NCBI GenBank assembly: GCA_905221605.1
Contig: CAJNDS010002176.1
Coordinates: 533,800-597,799 of the forward strand
Length of the DNA: 64,000 nt
Direction of reading: 5' to 3'
Source of the DNA: Symbiodinium natans
Taxonomy: Eukaryota; Sar; Dinophyceae; Suessiales; Symbiodiniaceae
Of the stretch, positions 37,756 to 50,305 are shown piece by piece. Every line of letters starts with the position of its first letter. Positions within the stretch are counted from its first letter, which is position 1. A program made the position numbers and the translations under genes. The notes under the pieces are model-generated. The model did no database searches. It was not told the origin of the DNA and saw only the letters and a list, made by a program, of their open reading frames with translations.

Positions 37756-39095
37756 AGCTGGTCATGAGTTGTGCCCTCAGATTTGTTTCTACTAGCTGTA
37801 GCTTCTGCTGGCTGCCCGCTGAAGCGCTATTGCTTCAGACTGACAGTTTGCAGTGAGCTCAAAGACGCTCACCGAACTTAAAAAAAGTGTATGTATACAT
37901 ATATAGAGAAGGGGATGATTCGCAAAAGCTTAGACCCCTTGTTTTGTCTGATTCCAGGGCTTACTCCATGAGCTGCGGCCCGCAACGCGGCGCCTTGTGC
38001 CTCAAACCCCAAGCCCTAAACCCTATATAACATATGTACTGTTATGTTTAGATACTAAAGATAATGTTAAGGCCTGCACCGTGCTACGGGGGCCCACTCT
38101 CCCCCCACAGGTTGTAATGTGCATCATGCCATGCGGTTTCTCATCTTGCCAAAAATTGGCTTCCCATCGACCTGAGGTTTCATATGGTGGTTTTTCACAA
38201 AATAGGACCCCTAACATGGTCCCCAAATAGTAGGTTTCCCTTCTAATCAGGAAGCCAAAAAGGCCCCCATATGGGGTGGGGACCAGTGCAAGGCATACAT
38301 GCAGCCTACATGTACCCATACCTTTCGCTGAACTTGAGGCTGTTCGGCTACTTTGCCTGTTTGTGCTCAGACGCCAGTGCAGGTGGGCGGCCAGTTTGCG
38401 TGTGAGCAGGAGCATCCTGGCAGGATTACTGGCAGGCTTCGGATATCCAGGCATCTAAACCTAAACCCGGCCGACTCTGATGTCGACCTAGCTAACCCGG
38501 ACCCCGCAGCAACCTGTTGATCTTCCGCTAGCTTGTCCCACAGGTCGGGGGTTTACGAAAATAGGGGACCCAGTAGGCCCCCATGTGTGGCTATGTGTGA
38601 ACGCACGCTCAGGCACCTTACCAGCGTTATCATGGAGGATCCGGAAAGCGACGGCTTTGCTGAGGGCTACTGCCACACACAGTGCGCCACAAGCAATTGC
38701 AACTTCTACTGGGAAGGCCAGGAGGTCAAAGTGAAAAGCAAAGCGAATATGTTGAATTCTACATTTGTTCTACGTCATTCTACATTTGTTCTAGATCACA
38801 TTTACTACGTTATTATCTTAGTATAGTAGCTGAAGTTATGTTATGAATGTCAACGAATGTTCTGACCACATGCCTTCAAGCGTTTCGCATGCTTGACAAG
38901 TTTCGATCATTTTGTCGCAGTCGCAAGCATCGCAATGTTTGCCAAGCAGATTCGGCGGCTTGTTTTGTGATGTCTCGTGTTTGTGCGTCGTTGCGTTTGT
39001 CTCGGTCTTTCTAGCCTTTGTACTAAACGTACACGTGCAGTCACAGATGGTCAGCTATGGGCAGAAACACACATCAAGACACATGAGGCTCTTAA
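37756..39095. other. Gene-free stretch
   Basis: At 38200-38285, AAATAGGACCCCTAACATGG and AAATAGTAGGTTTCCC, and at 38546-38590 TTTACGAAAATAGGGGACCC, resemble the GGGGTCCC-type worn repeats at 2640-2700 and 25735. Open frames are short and unrecognised. Confidence 0.5.
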
Positions 39096-39206
39096 GTTGG
39101 GATATTCCCCCTTATACCCACAGTCCTTGATGGGGATTGTAGTAGGGGGTACTGGGGGTACTATGATCCCTGTTAAGGACTGCCACTATAAGGGGTAAAT
39201 CCCAAC
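39096..39206. mobile_element. MITE-like element, family A copy 3
   Basis: The left arm GTTGGGATATTCCCCCTTAT and AGTCCTTGA pair with TTAAGGACT and ATAAGGGGTAAATCCCAAC. CTTAA on the left and ACTTAA on the right may mark the insertion site. The centre is GGGGATTGTAGTAGGGGGTACTG, without telomere-type repeats. Confidence 0.8.
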
Positions 39207-41890
39207 ACTTAAAGCGTCAAAACCTGCGGGCAGGCGAAGTCTTGTCGAGCACACAGTGTCGGCTCTACAGCCAATGCAAGGAACTGGCGTGGCGCCCCAG
39301 GGACCTTCGGGGGTTTAGAGTTTGGGGTTTAGGGTCTAAGACTCGAGTCGAGAAAATCTCGGTCCATTCGCATATTGCGCATGTAGATTCTGCGCGGTGG
39401 ACGTGGTCATGGAACCCTGAGCCTTTTGAAGTGACAGCCATGAACTCTGGACTGTCAAAGTCCAAAACCACCGTAAGTTTCGGTGAATGTCATCTTCAGG
39501 CCATGTAAGTTTCAGGGTAAGGGGCTATGCGTGTGCAAGAGCCTGTGCCATGAGCTCCCCTGTTTTGCTTTGCCCCTCATGTCTGTTTCAGAGAGTTTGC
39601 CCTCGAACGCCCGCAACGGTTGACAGACCTCCCGACGCGTGACTCCGACCATTGAGCCAGCCCCAGACCCTAGACCCTAAACCCCTAAACCCATAAACCC
39701 CTAACCCCCTAAACCCCTAAACCCCTAAACCCTAAACCCCTAGACCCTAAACCCTAAACCCGTACTTCCCCTCACAGCCCAGGTGCGCGAGGTCGGTATT
39801 GTGGGCAATCTCTATGGGATGCCACGCAGCCGCAACCTGAAGTTCACGGAGCTTAGCGCAGGGCTGTGCAGTTTAGGGCTTTAGGGAGCACGTCAGCCCA
39901 ACACGCCAGAAAGCGAAGGAAGAGGCAGCAGGTGATGACCGGCAGAAGCTGGATTTTGGGTCCACCCCTTTTCTACGTTTCTCGACAAGGCCCAGGGCCC
40001 CCTGCGCGCCCCCGCACGTGTTCCCTTGTTTCCAGTTGGTCAGGGGCGCTGCTCACTGATTTTTATCCACTCTATCCACTGGCCTCGCGGGGCCCTTGGT
40101 TAAAACTTTACCGTGAGAAGGGTATGCGAAGCACACTGCAGGGTAAGTAAAGTACGGACAGGAATAAGTCTCGAAACCTGCGGAGAACAGCCCCAAGAGA
40201 CATGGACCGAGGGACCTGTTGCGGAGACGGAAGACAAACCATACTTAGCAGGGGTTAGGGTTTAGGGTTTAGGGTTTAGGGTGTAGGGTTTAGGGTTTAG
40301 GGTTTAGGGAGTGAAGTCAGCACATACCCAGCTTGCTCGCTCTGTGGTTCTCTTCGCGCCCCACTTCCACCGACCTTCACGGATGAAGCTCACTAGTTAA
40401 TCCTGGAGCGGAACCTGCATAGTACTTGTGCAGTATGCGCTCAGAACCAAACCTCAGCATGCACCGCATCGCAAGTCCCAGTGTCAAGTTCCGCTCCACC
40501 TCTGGCCGAGAACCAACCTCTGCAGGACAATGCCGCGTGCCAAAGGCTCCAAACAAGAGCTGTGCGTAACCAACAAAAGCAGCCAACCGCGTCATGCAGC
40601 TGCCTGAATACTCGGCCTCTGCAGCGCGGCGCAGTCATCCTCGCGAGTATTCCTATCACGCCGAGCAGCATGCCCTAATAGCGTCGACACAGCTTCTGGT
40701 AGCCGGGTTCTCGCTGAAATCTTGCATTGCTGGACAGGGAGCAGGTCGGGAAGGCCCTATTCTGGAGCCCACTGAGGAAGCCGTCCATGTAACGCTGGAA
40801 AAAGCGGTGCCAGGGGGGGGGGGGGGGGGCGGGAGACGTGCCTCTGCCCCATGGGCTGACGACGCTGAGGCACCCGGAACGCTCATGCTCGCCGGATCCG
40901 AATGCCTCGTAGGACGCACTAAACCGTCAACATGCGGTGAGTTCACAAAAAGAATCAAAAAGCCTTCCTTTCCAATTTTTTAAGAAAGGCACGCGAACAA
41001 GGATAGAATATCAACTTCATGCGTTCGTTATAAACACCAATGCGGCGCTACTCGTAGTACAGCGCTAGCTTCGCGCTGGCACACAGTCTAAAAAGGGTGG
41101 GAATGCTTGAACAGAATTAAGGTAAGCATGCAGGCATTTCGCGCTAAGTTAGCATTGTAACATCTGCCATGGATGGTCACCTGTGGGAAGAGCACAGCTC
41201 AAGAATGATGGCCGTGTAGACAAGGCATTGTTCCCAACCACCAGTTTTCGAGCCGAGAAGGAGGGGTTGGGAACGGGCTGGCCTCCCCATTTCGAATCAT
41301 ACTTTTGGCATGCTCGGCGGCTGGAAAGTACCATGCCAGCGAAGCGCGGTGTTGGCGCGATGAGGGGCGCTAACACGGTGCTAGTACGGCGCTAACAATC
41401 TGTGCACGAACCTGGGGTTTCCAAACACCCGCTCAACAGACGCAGGCCTGAAGGTTTCCGCAAATCCCAAGCTTTCCTCGACCTTCAAACTCCAACCTCA
41501 ACCCAATTTTCCCCTATTGTTCACTCATGTTGGCCATGGGTGGGGTTTAATGCTAACTTTACCTGCTTGACTGTGGAAACCCAACGTCAACTCCTAAACG
41601 TCTTTTGCAGAATAACTCTGCTTTATACAGTGTTGAAGAGGTTCGCCAGCGTGTTTGCTAGGAAAACGTGGGTTTCAGATGCGAGTATGCTACTTGCATC
41701 TGCTGTATCGACTCTTTTTTGTTATATTGGACATGAGGAGGCCCCCCAACGACACGCATTCCACGACACATTTTGGATGAAGAGCATGTTGAGAAAGCTC
41801 CGCTTGAAACTCCGAGGACCTACAGCAAGGTGTGCAAGGTTGCGGACCCTGCCTTGCTCCTCGGCGGTGCAACCGCACGATGGCTGTTGA
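39207..41890. other. Gene-poor stretch with tracts
   Basis: Tracts at 39666-39762 (with CCCCTAAA variants) and 40255-40310, and a G run at about 40815-40830. Open frames reach 162 codons (41402-41890 +) and 129 codons (40594-40983 +, carrying poly-Gly from the G run). I recognise none of them. Confidence 0.45.
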
Positions 41891-42061
41891 GGGTTTAGGG
41901 TTGAGGGTTAGGGTTTAGGGTTTAGGGTTTAGGGTTTAGGGTTTAGGGTTTAGGGTTTAGGGTTTAGGGTTTAGGGTTTAGGGTTTAGGGTTTAGGGTTT
42001 AGGGTTTAGGGTTTAGGGTTTAAGGTTTAGGGTTTAGGGTTTAGGGTTTAGGGTTTAGGGG
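41891..42061 (-). repeat. Telomere-type tract (TTTAGGG), about 24 units
   Basis: Nearly perfect heptamers with single variants (TTGAGGG at the left, TTTAAGG near 42021). The decamer GGCTGTTGAG occurs on both sides (41882-41891 and about 42085-42095), which may be chance. Confidence 0.95.
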
Positions 42062-42350
42062 TGTTTCAAAGCCGAGAAAATCCTGAGAGGCTGTTGAGCC
42101 TGAAGTTGTTCAGGCCCATGTGGGAGCTCCTAAGACTTAGAATGCCTTTTGCATGTGTGTGACTGCTTCAAGGGCGCTACATCCTCAACCCTAACCCCTA
42201 AACCCATCCTACACTCTTGAAACCCTGTAGAATCACCTTAAACCCTAAAACCTAAACCCTTCAAGGGACTGTGAGGTGCTGGAAAGTTACCAAGCGCCGC
42301 TCCTTCCTGGGCGCCGGCGACGACACGTACTCGTGCCTCTTTCAGGACAT

Positions 42351-42468
42351 TGAAGCAGGGTATCTATTTCTGTTTTTAATGAGTGTATATAAGGTTCCTT
42401 TTTAAAATTGGTGAGTGTATATACCTGGTGTCATTTTGGGGGGTACAAGAAATATATACCCTGCTTCA
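42351..42468. mobile_element. MITE-like element with 20-bp terminal inverted repeats
   Basis: TGAAGCAGGGTATCTATTTC at the left and GAAATATATACCCTGCTTCA at the right are inverted with one mismatch. The interior holds a direct repeat GAGTGTATATA (42381 and 42413). No transposase. Confidence 0.85.
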
Positions 42469-42479
42469 CATGAAGTCTT

Positions 42480-42584
42480 GGTAGCCCAGTGGTACCCTTT
42501 ACCCTTTTTTTGGGTTCACGGTTCACTTATAAAAGAACCAACCCAAAAATGGGTGCCCTTGTTGTAATATGGTTACTGGGCTAC
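42480..42584. mobile_element. Second MITE-like element, TAGCCCAGT termini
   Basis: GTAGCCCAGTGGTACC and GGTTACTGGGCTAC are inverted ends. The interior has a second inverted pair, TTTTTGGGTT and AACCCAAAAA, so the element can form a long imperfect hairpin. It begins only 12 bp after the previous element. Confidence 0.8.
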
Positions 42585-44306
42585 TAAGAAGTGGGGTTCG
42601 TATTGTTGTTGGTTGTGAAGTGTATATAGGGTTTAGGGGATGGTTTATCTTGCTGCTATTTGTTGAATTTTGAATGTTGAGGCGGGCATTGGTTCCGTGA
42701 GTAGTTTTGAATGGTGAAGCGTGCACGGGTTGCGAAGTTTTGCACATAGCTTTTGCTTGGCTTTAGGCGTGCAGCGATTGCGAAACTGATCGAGGTAAAC
42801 CGACCGAGCAGCCCAAACCATCTGTGCAAAACCATGGAAGAAAGCCAAAGGTGGATGTAGCACGATGCGCCACGAAACCACGAAAGCGTGCTTGTGAAAA
42901 CAAAGGTCTATGCAAAATGATGATGCAACCTAACCATAGATCTAGTTGTACATGCTTTTGCATTTGGTATTTTGTCTTGCACGTGTTTTTGCTAAGAAGC
43001 TTGAAGGAATCAGCCCACATACATATACATGTGAACCCTTTTTGTTTGCGTACCGGGAATGTTCTGAATTGAGTCCCTAACCCTAAACCCTAAACCCTAA
43101 ACCCTAAACCCTGTGGGGCTCTCTTCGGTTTGGGTTTTTGGGCTCAGGGCCCTCTTAGGGCCCTGGGCAGGGGAGTGGGCAGGGCTTGACGGGTTGGAGG
43201 GTGGGAGGGCTCAGGCTGTGGGTTCTTCATGTTCAGGGCCCGGCAGGCCTGCAGATACTACAGCCGCAAGCAATGACGAGGGGCATTATGTTGAGGTGGG
43301 TTCCCTAAACCCTACACTCCTGAAGGCCCTAAACCCTAAACCCTTCATCGCTCGCAGTCCCACTTCGGAAGGATCTGGTGCAGCAATGCGATCACAAGCT
43401 CATGCTGGGTGGCCTCGGCGTCGAAAGTTGCGGACAGTGTGAGTATGCAGCTCGGCAATGAAGAGCGGTCAGCATGCTGGCAATGTAGCTTCGATGGAAT
43501 GCACCACAATGGACGCTCGGGGTTTATTTGTAGGTAGCTTATCGCATACATACACTGTACCTAACTACCAGCCAAAACTCTCTACTGTTCCGATTCTGTT
43601 GACGGTACCGGCTGTCACTTCCAGAGACCGAGGTTAAGGGTCCAGGAAGCCCTCTTTCACGGTAAAGCAGCAGGTTAGGAGCAGGCTGGGGCGGGGGGTA
43701 GGGGTGGTGGGCATGGGAAGGGAGAAACCCTAAACCCTAAACCAACCCTTGGCAATTAGGGGTCTTCGTCGTCACGGAGCAAGAAGACACCACTGCCAGC
43801 AAGCTTCGAGCACGGCCAGAGCCTTCGAGCGTCCTGCAACTGGGCCTCAAAGGGTTTAGGGTTTAGGGTTTAGGGTTTAGGTAGTAGGGTTTAGGTAGTA
43901 GGGTTTAGGGTGTAGGGTTTAGGGTTTAGGGTTAGGCCAATTCTATCAAAATGCCTTAAGGGTTTAGGTTTTTTTGGCCTTTTGCTCACCGTCCTCTGTG
44001 CGCACAGCTGGTCCTTCAATCGGAGATTGGCCAGTGAGGAAATTTCGTATCTGCTCAGTTCCTAGGATTGCCATCTTCGTATAACGGATGCTCCTACACC
44101 AGATGTTGTATATGTTGCTAGGTACGCCCTTTTGAATGTTTCAGGATCATGTTTAGGATTTTTTTCAAACTGTTCTAAGGGCTAGCCTGGTTCGGGAGAG
44201 GGGAGTATCACGAATATGTGGAACTCTGCCTTGTGCAAGGTTGGGCGGAGCGCTTCACCAGCGGGTTAGCTGTCACTGCTCAAGCTCCTCGGGCGCATGG
44301 TTCTCT
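42585..44306. other. Gene-poor stretch with tracts
   Basis: Tracts at 43076-43110 and 43851-43935 (with TTTAGGTAG variants). Frames of 70-109 codons, none recognisable. Confidence 0.5.
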
Positions 44307-44376
44307 AAATTAGGGTCCCTTTTAGGGTCCTTCGTAAGGGGTACTATTTTGGTGATCTTAAAAAGGGTCCCTAATT
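44307..44376. repeat. Short inverted repeat AATTAGGGTCCCTTTT
   Basis: AATTAGGGTCCCTTTTA at the left and TAAAAAGGGTCCCTAATT at the right form a nearly perfect stem around a 35-bp loop. It resembles a small MITE. Confidence 0.7.
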
Positions 44377-44476
44377 CACACCTGCCCTAAGAGACCCAAA
44401 TGGACCCCACACTTCAGTGTTTCCGAATGAACTAGGGTGCAAGGTTTAGGAGTCGAAAAAATTTCCTGATGGTCTT

Positions 44477-44517
44477 CCCTTATGGTCCCTTTATAGTCAT
44501 ACTACAATAACCCCCCA
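44477..44517 (+). repeat. Dispersed repeat family D3, copy 2
   Basis: CCTTATGGTCCCTTTATA...ACTACAATAACCCCCCA matches 36592-36632; a telomere-type tract begins about 10 bp later. Confidence 0.6.
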
Positions 44518-46921
44518 AAACCCGGTTTAGGGCTTAGGGCTTAGGGTTTAGGGTTTAGGGTTCAGGGCTTGGGGTCTGTGGAGTCAAGAAATCTTGAGGA
44601 GACCATGAGCTGCGTGGCCGGGGCATGGGTGAACTCGCACAACAAGCCAGGCCCGTGAAACCCTCGAGACTATAGGGTTTCGGCTTTCGGGTTTAGGGTT
44701 TAGGGTTTAGGGATGCGTGTGTGGCCTTGCGTACTTGCGTTGGATTTTCGGCCCAACACATAGGAATTGACAGTTACAGGAAGGGCACTGGGGAAATCCA
44801 GGGCGCCGACTCAGTGCCGACTGCACATTGTGAGCCCCGAAAGCAGAATAGACGCGAAGGAAGGCTTTCAGGGGTGCAGACCTTTAAACTCGGTTTGGGC
44901 ACGACTACGCAGGTATCCATCTTACTGAGATGAAGCAGATACATAGGCAGAACAGAACAGAATACCCATTTGGAGGTTGGGGAGGGGGGGGGGGGTCGCT
45001 GAAATATGTTTGTTGACCTGTTTAGTTACCTCTTTATATACACATACTTATGTGTACATGTTCTATATTTGTAGATGTTTCGGTTCATCGGCGTAGGTAT
45101 GTAGAATTTACGGATTCCTTTGTTTTTGTTTGTATCAGTCTATATCCATACAGAGTCTAGAATCGGCACATGAAAATTCTTAGCCTTCGCTCCCACGTTT
45201 CTCCTTTGCTGGAGAGAGCTCGGCTACTTTGAGCTGTCCTCGCAACATCTCGATGCCGCTGTGAAAGCATGGGTTGAGGGTCGGGGGTTGAGGGTTGAGG
45301 GCCTCGTCGCCAGTCTGGTCCTCACCGCGCGCTCACCCTAACCCTAAACCCTAAACCCTAAACCCTTCCAGGCCTTGAAGGCTTCGCCTGCTTCGCCTGC
45401 ATCCAGGCCTCAGGGACCTGCTTGGGAGAGGGGGTGAGAAAGGGGAGGTGGAGGGGAGTTATTTTGAAGTTCAGATCGTCTTCTGCATTTATCCCGAGCC
45501 GTCCAACTCCAAACTCACACACATAAACCTTCCCTAACCTCAATGAGGATTCAGGGGCCTCTAGTCTCCAATGTGATTAGAGTTTAGGGTTCAGGGGCAG
45601 CCTACACGAACAAGGCCACATCCTTCGAAACACAACCCCCTTGATCTTGGAACCATTGCCTCTCCATTGATGTTCTTGGGCTGAGCATCCCTGAAAAAAG
45701 GAGAGTCCATTGACTTATGCGTTTACACGATTCTACGCGACTTGCTCCCCAAGCCCTGCATCGACCAAGAACCGAACGAAAGCTTGCTGAAGCACCTAGA
45801 CCTCATAAGCACCCTAAGCTCCAAAACCCAAACCCTAAACCTCTCTCAGGTCGTTTCCAAGACGTATGCAGAGCTCGATTCGAAAATCAAGCAGGAGGGG
45901 GGTCGGAACTGAGGTTGTGGCCTTGCAGATCTTGATTTTTCAAGCTTGTGCGGCCTCGGGTCCAGCACAGGTTTGAGTAGGGCTTTCCGGGTTCTACTTG
46001 GGGCCTCCCATCTAGGGTTTGGGGTTTAGGGTGATTCTGGACCTTTTCTTCTGGCGGATGGTCAAGCAACCATGCTCTCGGGGCTCGGGTCAGGTCAAGC
46101 TGCTTCTGTGAAAGTGCGCTCTCGCTGGCAACAGGCTCGAAGTCAGGAAGCGCTCAGCTCCAAAGCCAAATCGCGACGCCGTGCTCTCGATCGGCCCTGA
46201 AATCGGAGCGCGTTGTCTCCAAACAGTCATCGTTGGCCTGCAGATTGCTGACAAGAAGAAGTCCGATGGCAAGAGTCAGGTTAACGCTCTTTCTCCGATG
46301 AGAGTCATGCACGAAGAGGCAACAACTGTATGCGACCACCAAAATCAACACGCAATCATGATGGTGGAAAGGCGAGCGACCATCAGCAACCATCACGGCA
46401 GTACCCCTCGCTAGACATGCCAAGCCCTTCTTTTTGTCTGGCTTCGTCCATGTGATTCCAATTTCATGTGCGCAAAACCCTGAAGCAGCTGGCAGACGAA
46501 GGCCAGGGCACGGTGAAGATTTAGAGGGCTTAGTGGCTTAGTGTCACTGGTCGACAGCAATCATCTCCACAACCCGTCTCCAACATATTTTCCAAGTAGC
46601 TTGTCTCCAATGAACTTGTTCGAGGCAGGCCGCGTGCATAAACCCCTAAACCTTACAAACCCTACATTACCCCCATATACATATGTACATACTAGTACTA
46701 AACCCGCTTACAAACCCTACAAGCCTGTAAACACATCTCACATAATATAAGCCCTGATGCACCCTGTAAAACCCATAAACCCATAAACACCCTAAAGTTC
46801 CGAAAGACCAGAACCCGGTTGCCCGGCGAGAGGAGCTTTTCTTCGCAAGCAAGATGAAAGTGACGCTCACTGTCGTCGCTGGGTTCCGCGCTAGTTTTTA
46901 TTGAATCAGGGAAGTGCTTTT
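44518..46921. other. Gene-poor stretch with tracts
   Basis: Tracts at 44525-44572, 44682-44712 and 45337-45366, and AAACCCTACAAGCC-type degenerate repeats at 46635-46795. Frames of 60-89 codons, none recognisable. Confidence 0.5.
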
Positions 46922-47067
46922 TGGTTCTCAGTAGGGACTGAGGGAATGCCCAATTCTTTCATTCCCTCCGAAGAATCAGTACGATCCTGGGCACATTCTA
47001 TCCCCCTGTGCCTTTTGGCGGTTTTTTTTCGGGAGCCGAACTCCCAAAATTCCTCACTGAGAACCAG
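46922..47067. mobile_element. MITE-like element, family B copy 3
   Basis: TGGTTCTCAGTAGGGACTGA at the left and ATTCCTCACTGAGAACCA at the right are inverted. The interior is unrelated to those of the other two family B copies except for CATTCCCTCCGAAGAATCAG near the left arm. Confidence 0.75.
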
Positions 47068-47335
47068 ACAAGTTCTGCTCTGGGTTGGGTGGTTCCAACC
47101 GCTATGGTTCCAAGGGTCACAAACCCTAAGGGTCAATGCGGAGTACTTGGGCCTTAAAGTACCTTGTATAGGGGGACTGTCGGGGCCCCAAGTACAGAAT
47201 CATGAGGTACTTGGACCCTTAGGGAAAGCAATGCAAGTTTCCCAACTCAAGTACAGACACCGTAGAGCTTTCGCACTAAACGGTTGTATTCCGATTCTAA
47301 AATTGGAGAAATATACAGGTGTCCCATGTAAATAT

Positions 47336-47501
47336 GGGGGGGGGGGGGGGGAAATATGGGGGGGGGGGGGGGGGAATGGGTATCCTATTAGATACGAGAA
47401 GGTAAGATGTCTTTGTCCTATAATTTGCAGAAGACATGCCTGTGATTTGTAATGTTTGTACCTGCCGACCCTACTCGCCCGCCCCCCCCCCCCCCCCCCC
47501 C
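47336..47501. repeat. Two G homopolymers and one C homopolymer
   Basis: G runs at about 47336-47351 and 47359-47374, both preceded by AAATATG, and a C run at about 47483-47501. Together they could pair in a single strand. Confidence 0.8.
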
Positions 47502-49905
47502 GCCCAGAACTGCAAACTATTCAAATCCCAGCCACTGTCCTCACTCAGTCTCCTTTGTCCTGAGGACGCGCGCACACGCCGCACGGTGACGTCCTCTGGC
47601 AACCTCCGAACAGGCTCCGGGTTAGGGCTTTGCATGCAGATACCGGACTGGGGCAAGCAAGTTCGTGCTGTTCTGGTGGAATCCGCTCGCGCAAACAGAT
47701 TCCAGGCTCTGCGCCACGGACCAACGTGCAATGGAGCGTATGGCCCAAGCGGCACTAAGTATGTCACCAGGCCACACAACATCTGTGAGGCCATGGGAGT
47801 TGGAGGAATCTCGCGCTTGGCAGCATGGATGGCGGGTGCGGTTCGGAGACAGAGAGCTGACTTGGCACAGTTGTGTTGCAGCGCGGCGATGACCTCAGTC
47901 ATGGGGCAGCTCTTGGATTTCTGCGCAGCCCTGTGTGGAAGAGTGGCGCACGTCTCAAGTCTTGTGAGTCCCAAGGGGCGCGCGTTTTTGCTTCTATGGT
48001 TGTTGGGAAGATTCGAAATTCATTAACCTTTCGAAGACCATCCTGGTCCCTGCAGCATCGTCGAGATCAGCACAGTCACACTTGATGTCCGCGAGAGGAA
48101 ACTGGCTGCGTGGCACGCCCATGTTGCCCCAGAATCTGCGCAAGCCCTGCAGATACTTCCACCAGGGCAACATCCTTTCTCCAGTGCAGGCGAAGCGCAG
48201 AAGCAGTCGCATTCGCAAACGCCGGTAACACCGGTTCGAGCCAGTGTCCCGCTCTTCTTTCTCCACTCGTTCAGACCCATGGCCCTTGCCAGAACCTGAT
48301 TTTGACCGTATTCCCTGAGAGCATTTCAGTCCGTGAAAGCCGGACAGTTGCTAGTTTCGTCAATGACTTTCTAGTTCTTGAATTGGTTTCAGGGGCAAGG
48401 GCAGCCGCAGTTGAGAAAAGCTTGCGCAGGCTGGGGTCGCGGCCGCGCGCAGAGATTTTTGACTTCACTTGCGCACAGAGTCAATACCGGTCCCTGGGGC
48501 CACGCCCGGCTCTTCACCAGGGATGAGTCCCGCCTACACTCCTACCCCGTCCGATGGCATCTGATGGGATTTGCAGTCATGGGTTTGGGGAACCCTCGAG
48601 AAGTTGTAAACTTGAAGCCCTACTCCCAGTGTTGCCTTTGGGCGCTATCAGGCACGGATTTTGGCCAGGAGCGTGGGCACTCCACGCCCGAGTATTGTTA
48701 AGAAATGGGGAAGTCGTCGCTGCTTCGTTGTTTGCGAAATCTTGACAGTACTGTGTTCCATGTGGGCTTCGTTGCTGACAGAATTGGCCAAACATGCCCC
48801 AAGATGCCCGAAGCCCAAGCCATGAACCCCGACCTGTGCGCTTTGCCCGACAACGACCACTGCACTCACCTGGCACGGCAAACAGAGTGTTGGGCAAATG
48901 TGATGGCATGGGTTTGTCCATGTGTTGTGTTTTGGCCATATGTCTCATGTCATGTGCTGAAACTCTAAACCCAAAAGCCCCCAATGTTTCAGAGTCCCCC
49001 CACGCGCACCCTTGAAGCAAGCCCCCCCCTCCCCCCCCCACCCCCCCCCACCCCCCACTTGAAAAAGCCGCTCCCCCGCCCATCTAGAAACACAATCCTT
49101 CCTCATGAATTTGGCAAGTAGCATTTGCTTCCCGTCCTTCTAAGCAGATGCTACTTGCCATTTCAGCCCGTAAACTGAAGGCCTCCCTCTAAACCCCCTA
49201 GAGCCCTAAGCCCCTAGCCCCCGTACGCGAAACCCGGAGGCTGGCCGGACGTCTTCACAGCGGACGTCATGCCAGGAGCAGCGGACACCATGCGCCGCTA
49301 CAGGTTCTTAGGGTTTTGGGGTTGAGGGCTTAGGGTATAGGGGCCCTTGGGGGCATCGGGATGGGTGAAGATGTCTTCACATGTGCTAGGACGTATTCTT
49401 CTGGGTTAATTATTGCTTGCAGCTGTCAGGGAGTGTTCTTTGTTCAAACCTTTTTCTAAATGTGCCCTCCCAGCTTCAATCGCCACAAAACTCGTCTGTG
49501 GGCAGGTCTGTGACGCATCCAGGTGCGCTTTGGGTGTGATGTGTGGCTTCAACGTGTGCAGTCTGTGCAGAATCTTGAGAATCCTCGCCAGCTGCACGTG
49601 CTTTCAGGTGCAAGGAGGGTTTGGGGTTTAGGGTTTAGGCTTTAGGGTTTAGGGTTGCCCCAAAACTTGAGTTCAGCCCGACAATCGAGGCGGAGGTCCT
49701 GATGAGGTGGGCTGCTCAGCGCAAGAACGAAACTTCAAAGCACCCCGAACCCAAGGGCGCCACTTCCAAGCTGCACACGCGGCCCGTGTCCAGGGTGCAC
49801 GCGCCGTCTGTGTCCTAGGTGCACGCGCAACGTTGGGGACCTGCGCAGGGCCGAGTGTTCTTGTACCCCCTAAGCCTCTAAGACTCTAAGCGTTAAAAAC
49901 CCCAA
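47502..49905. other. Gene-poor stretch with overlapping open frames
   Basis: Between 47436 and 48700 several frames of 65-196 codons are open on both strands. The longest (47436-48026 +) has balanced composition from about residue 60 on, but I recognise no domain. A C-rich run lies at 49021-49060 and small tracts at 49621-49655. The CACTTCCAAGCTGCACNCGC block near 49760 recurs twice at 50480-50520. Confidence 0.4.
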
Positions 49906-50305
49906 AAACCCTCTCCGACCCGTGCCACGCAAACGAGCGTCGGGCTGGTTTGGGTGCCAAGATCCCTGAAATTAACCCTAAACCCTAAACCCCAAACCCT
50001 AGACCCCAAACCCTAAACCCTAAACCCCGAAGCCGAAAGCCTAAAGCCTAAAACCCTTATAAATCCTAAACCCAAAACCCTTAACCCTTACCCCTAAACC
50101 CCTAAACCCTAAACCTTAAACCCTAAACCCTAAACCCCTAAACTCTAAACCCTCTGTAGACAACCCTCAACTTTGAGTCGATCCTCCTGAAGCCTAAACC
50201 CTAAACCCTAAGAACCCTAAAAAACCTCCCCGACTCGTGGCACCCAAGCGAGCACCGGGCTCGTTTGGGTGCCAAGATCTCTGAAATTAACCTTGAACCC
50301 TAAGC
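49906..50305 (+). repeat. About 310-bp tandem duplication carrying telomere-type tracts
   Basis: Blocks at 49906-49986 and 50219-50305 align along their length: CCGACCCGTGCCACGCAAAC versus CCGACTCGTGGCACCCAAGC, then CGGGCT-GTTTGGGTGCC, then AAGATC-CTGAAATTAACC, each leading into CCCTAAA sequence (49975-50155 and 50300-50475). Confidence 0.8.

Noticed and set aside
41402-41890. 162-codon plus-strand open frame
   Set aside because: No recognisable domain, ends at a telomere-type tract, no supporting neighbours.
47436-48026. 196-codon plus-strand open frame
   Set aside because: Begins beside a C homopolymer, overlaps a long minus-strand frame, and no motif is recognisable. Kept only as a note in the region entry.
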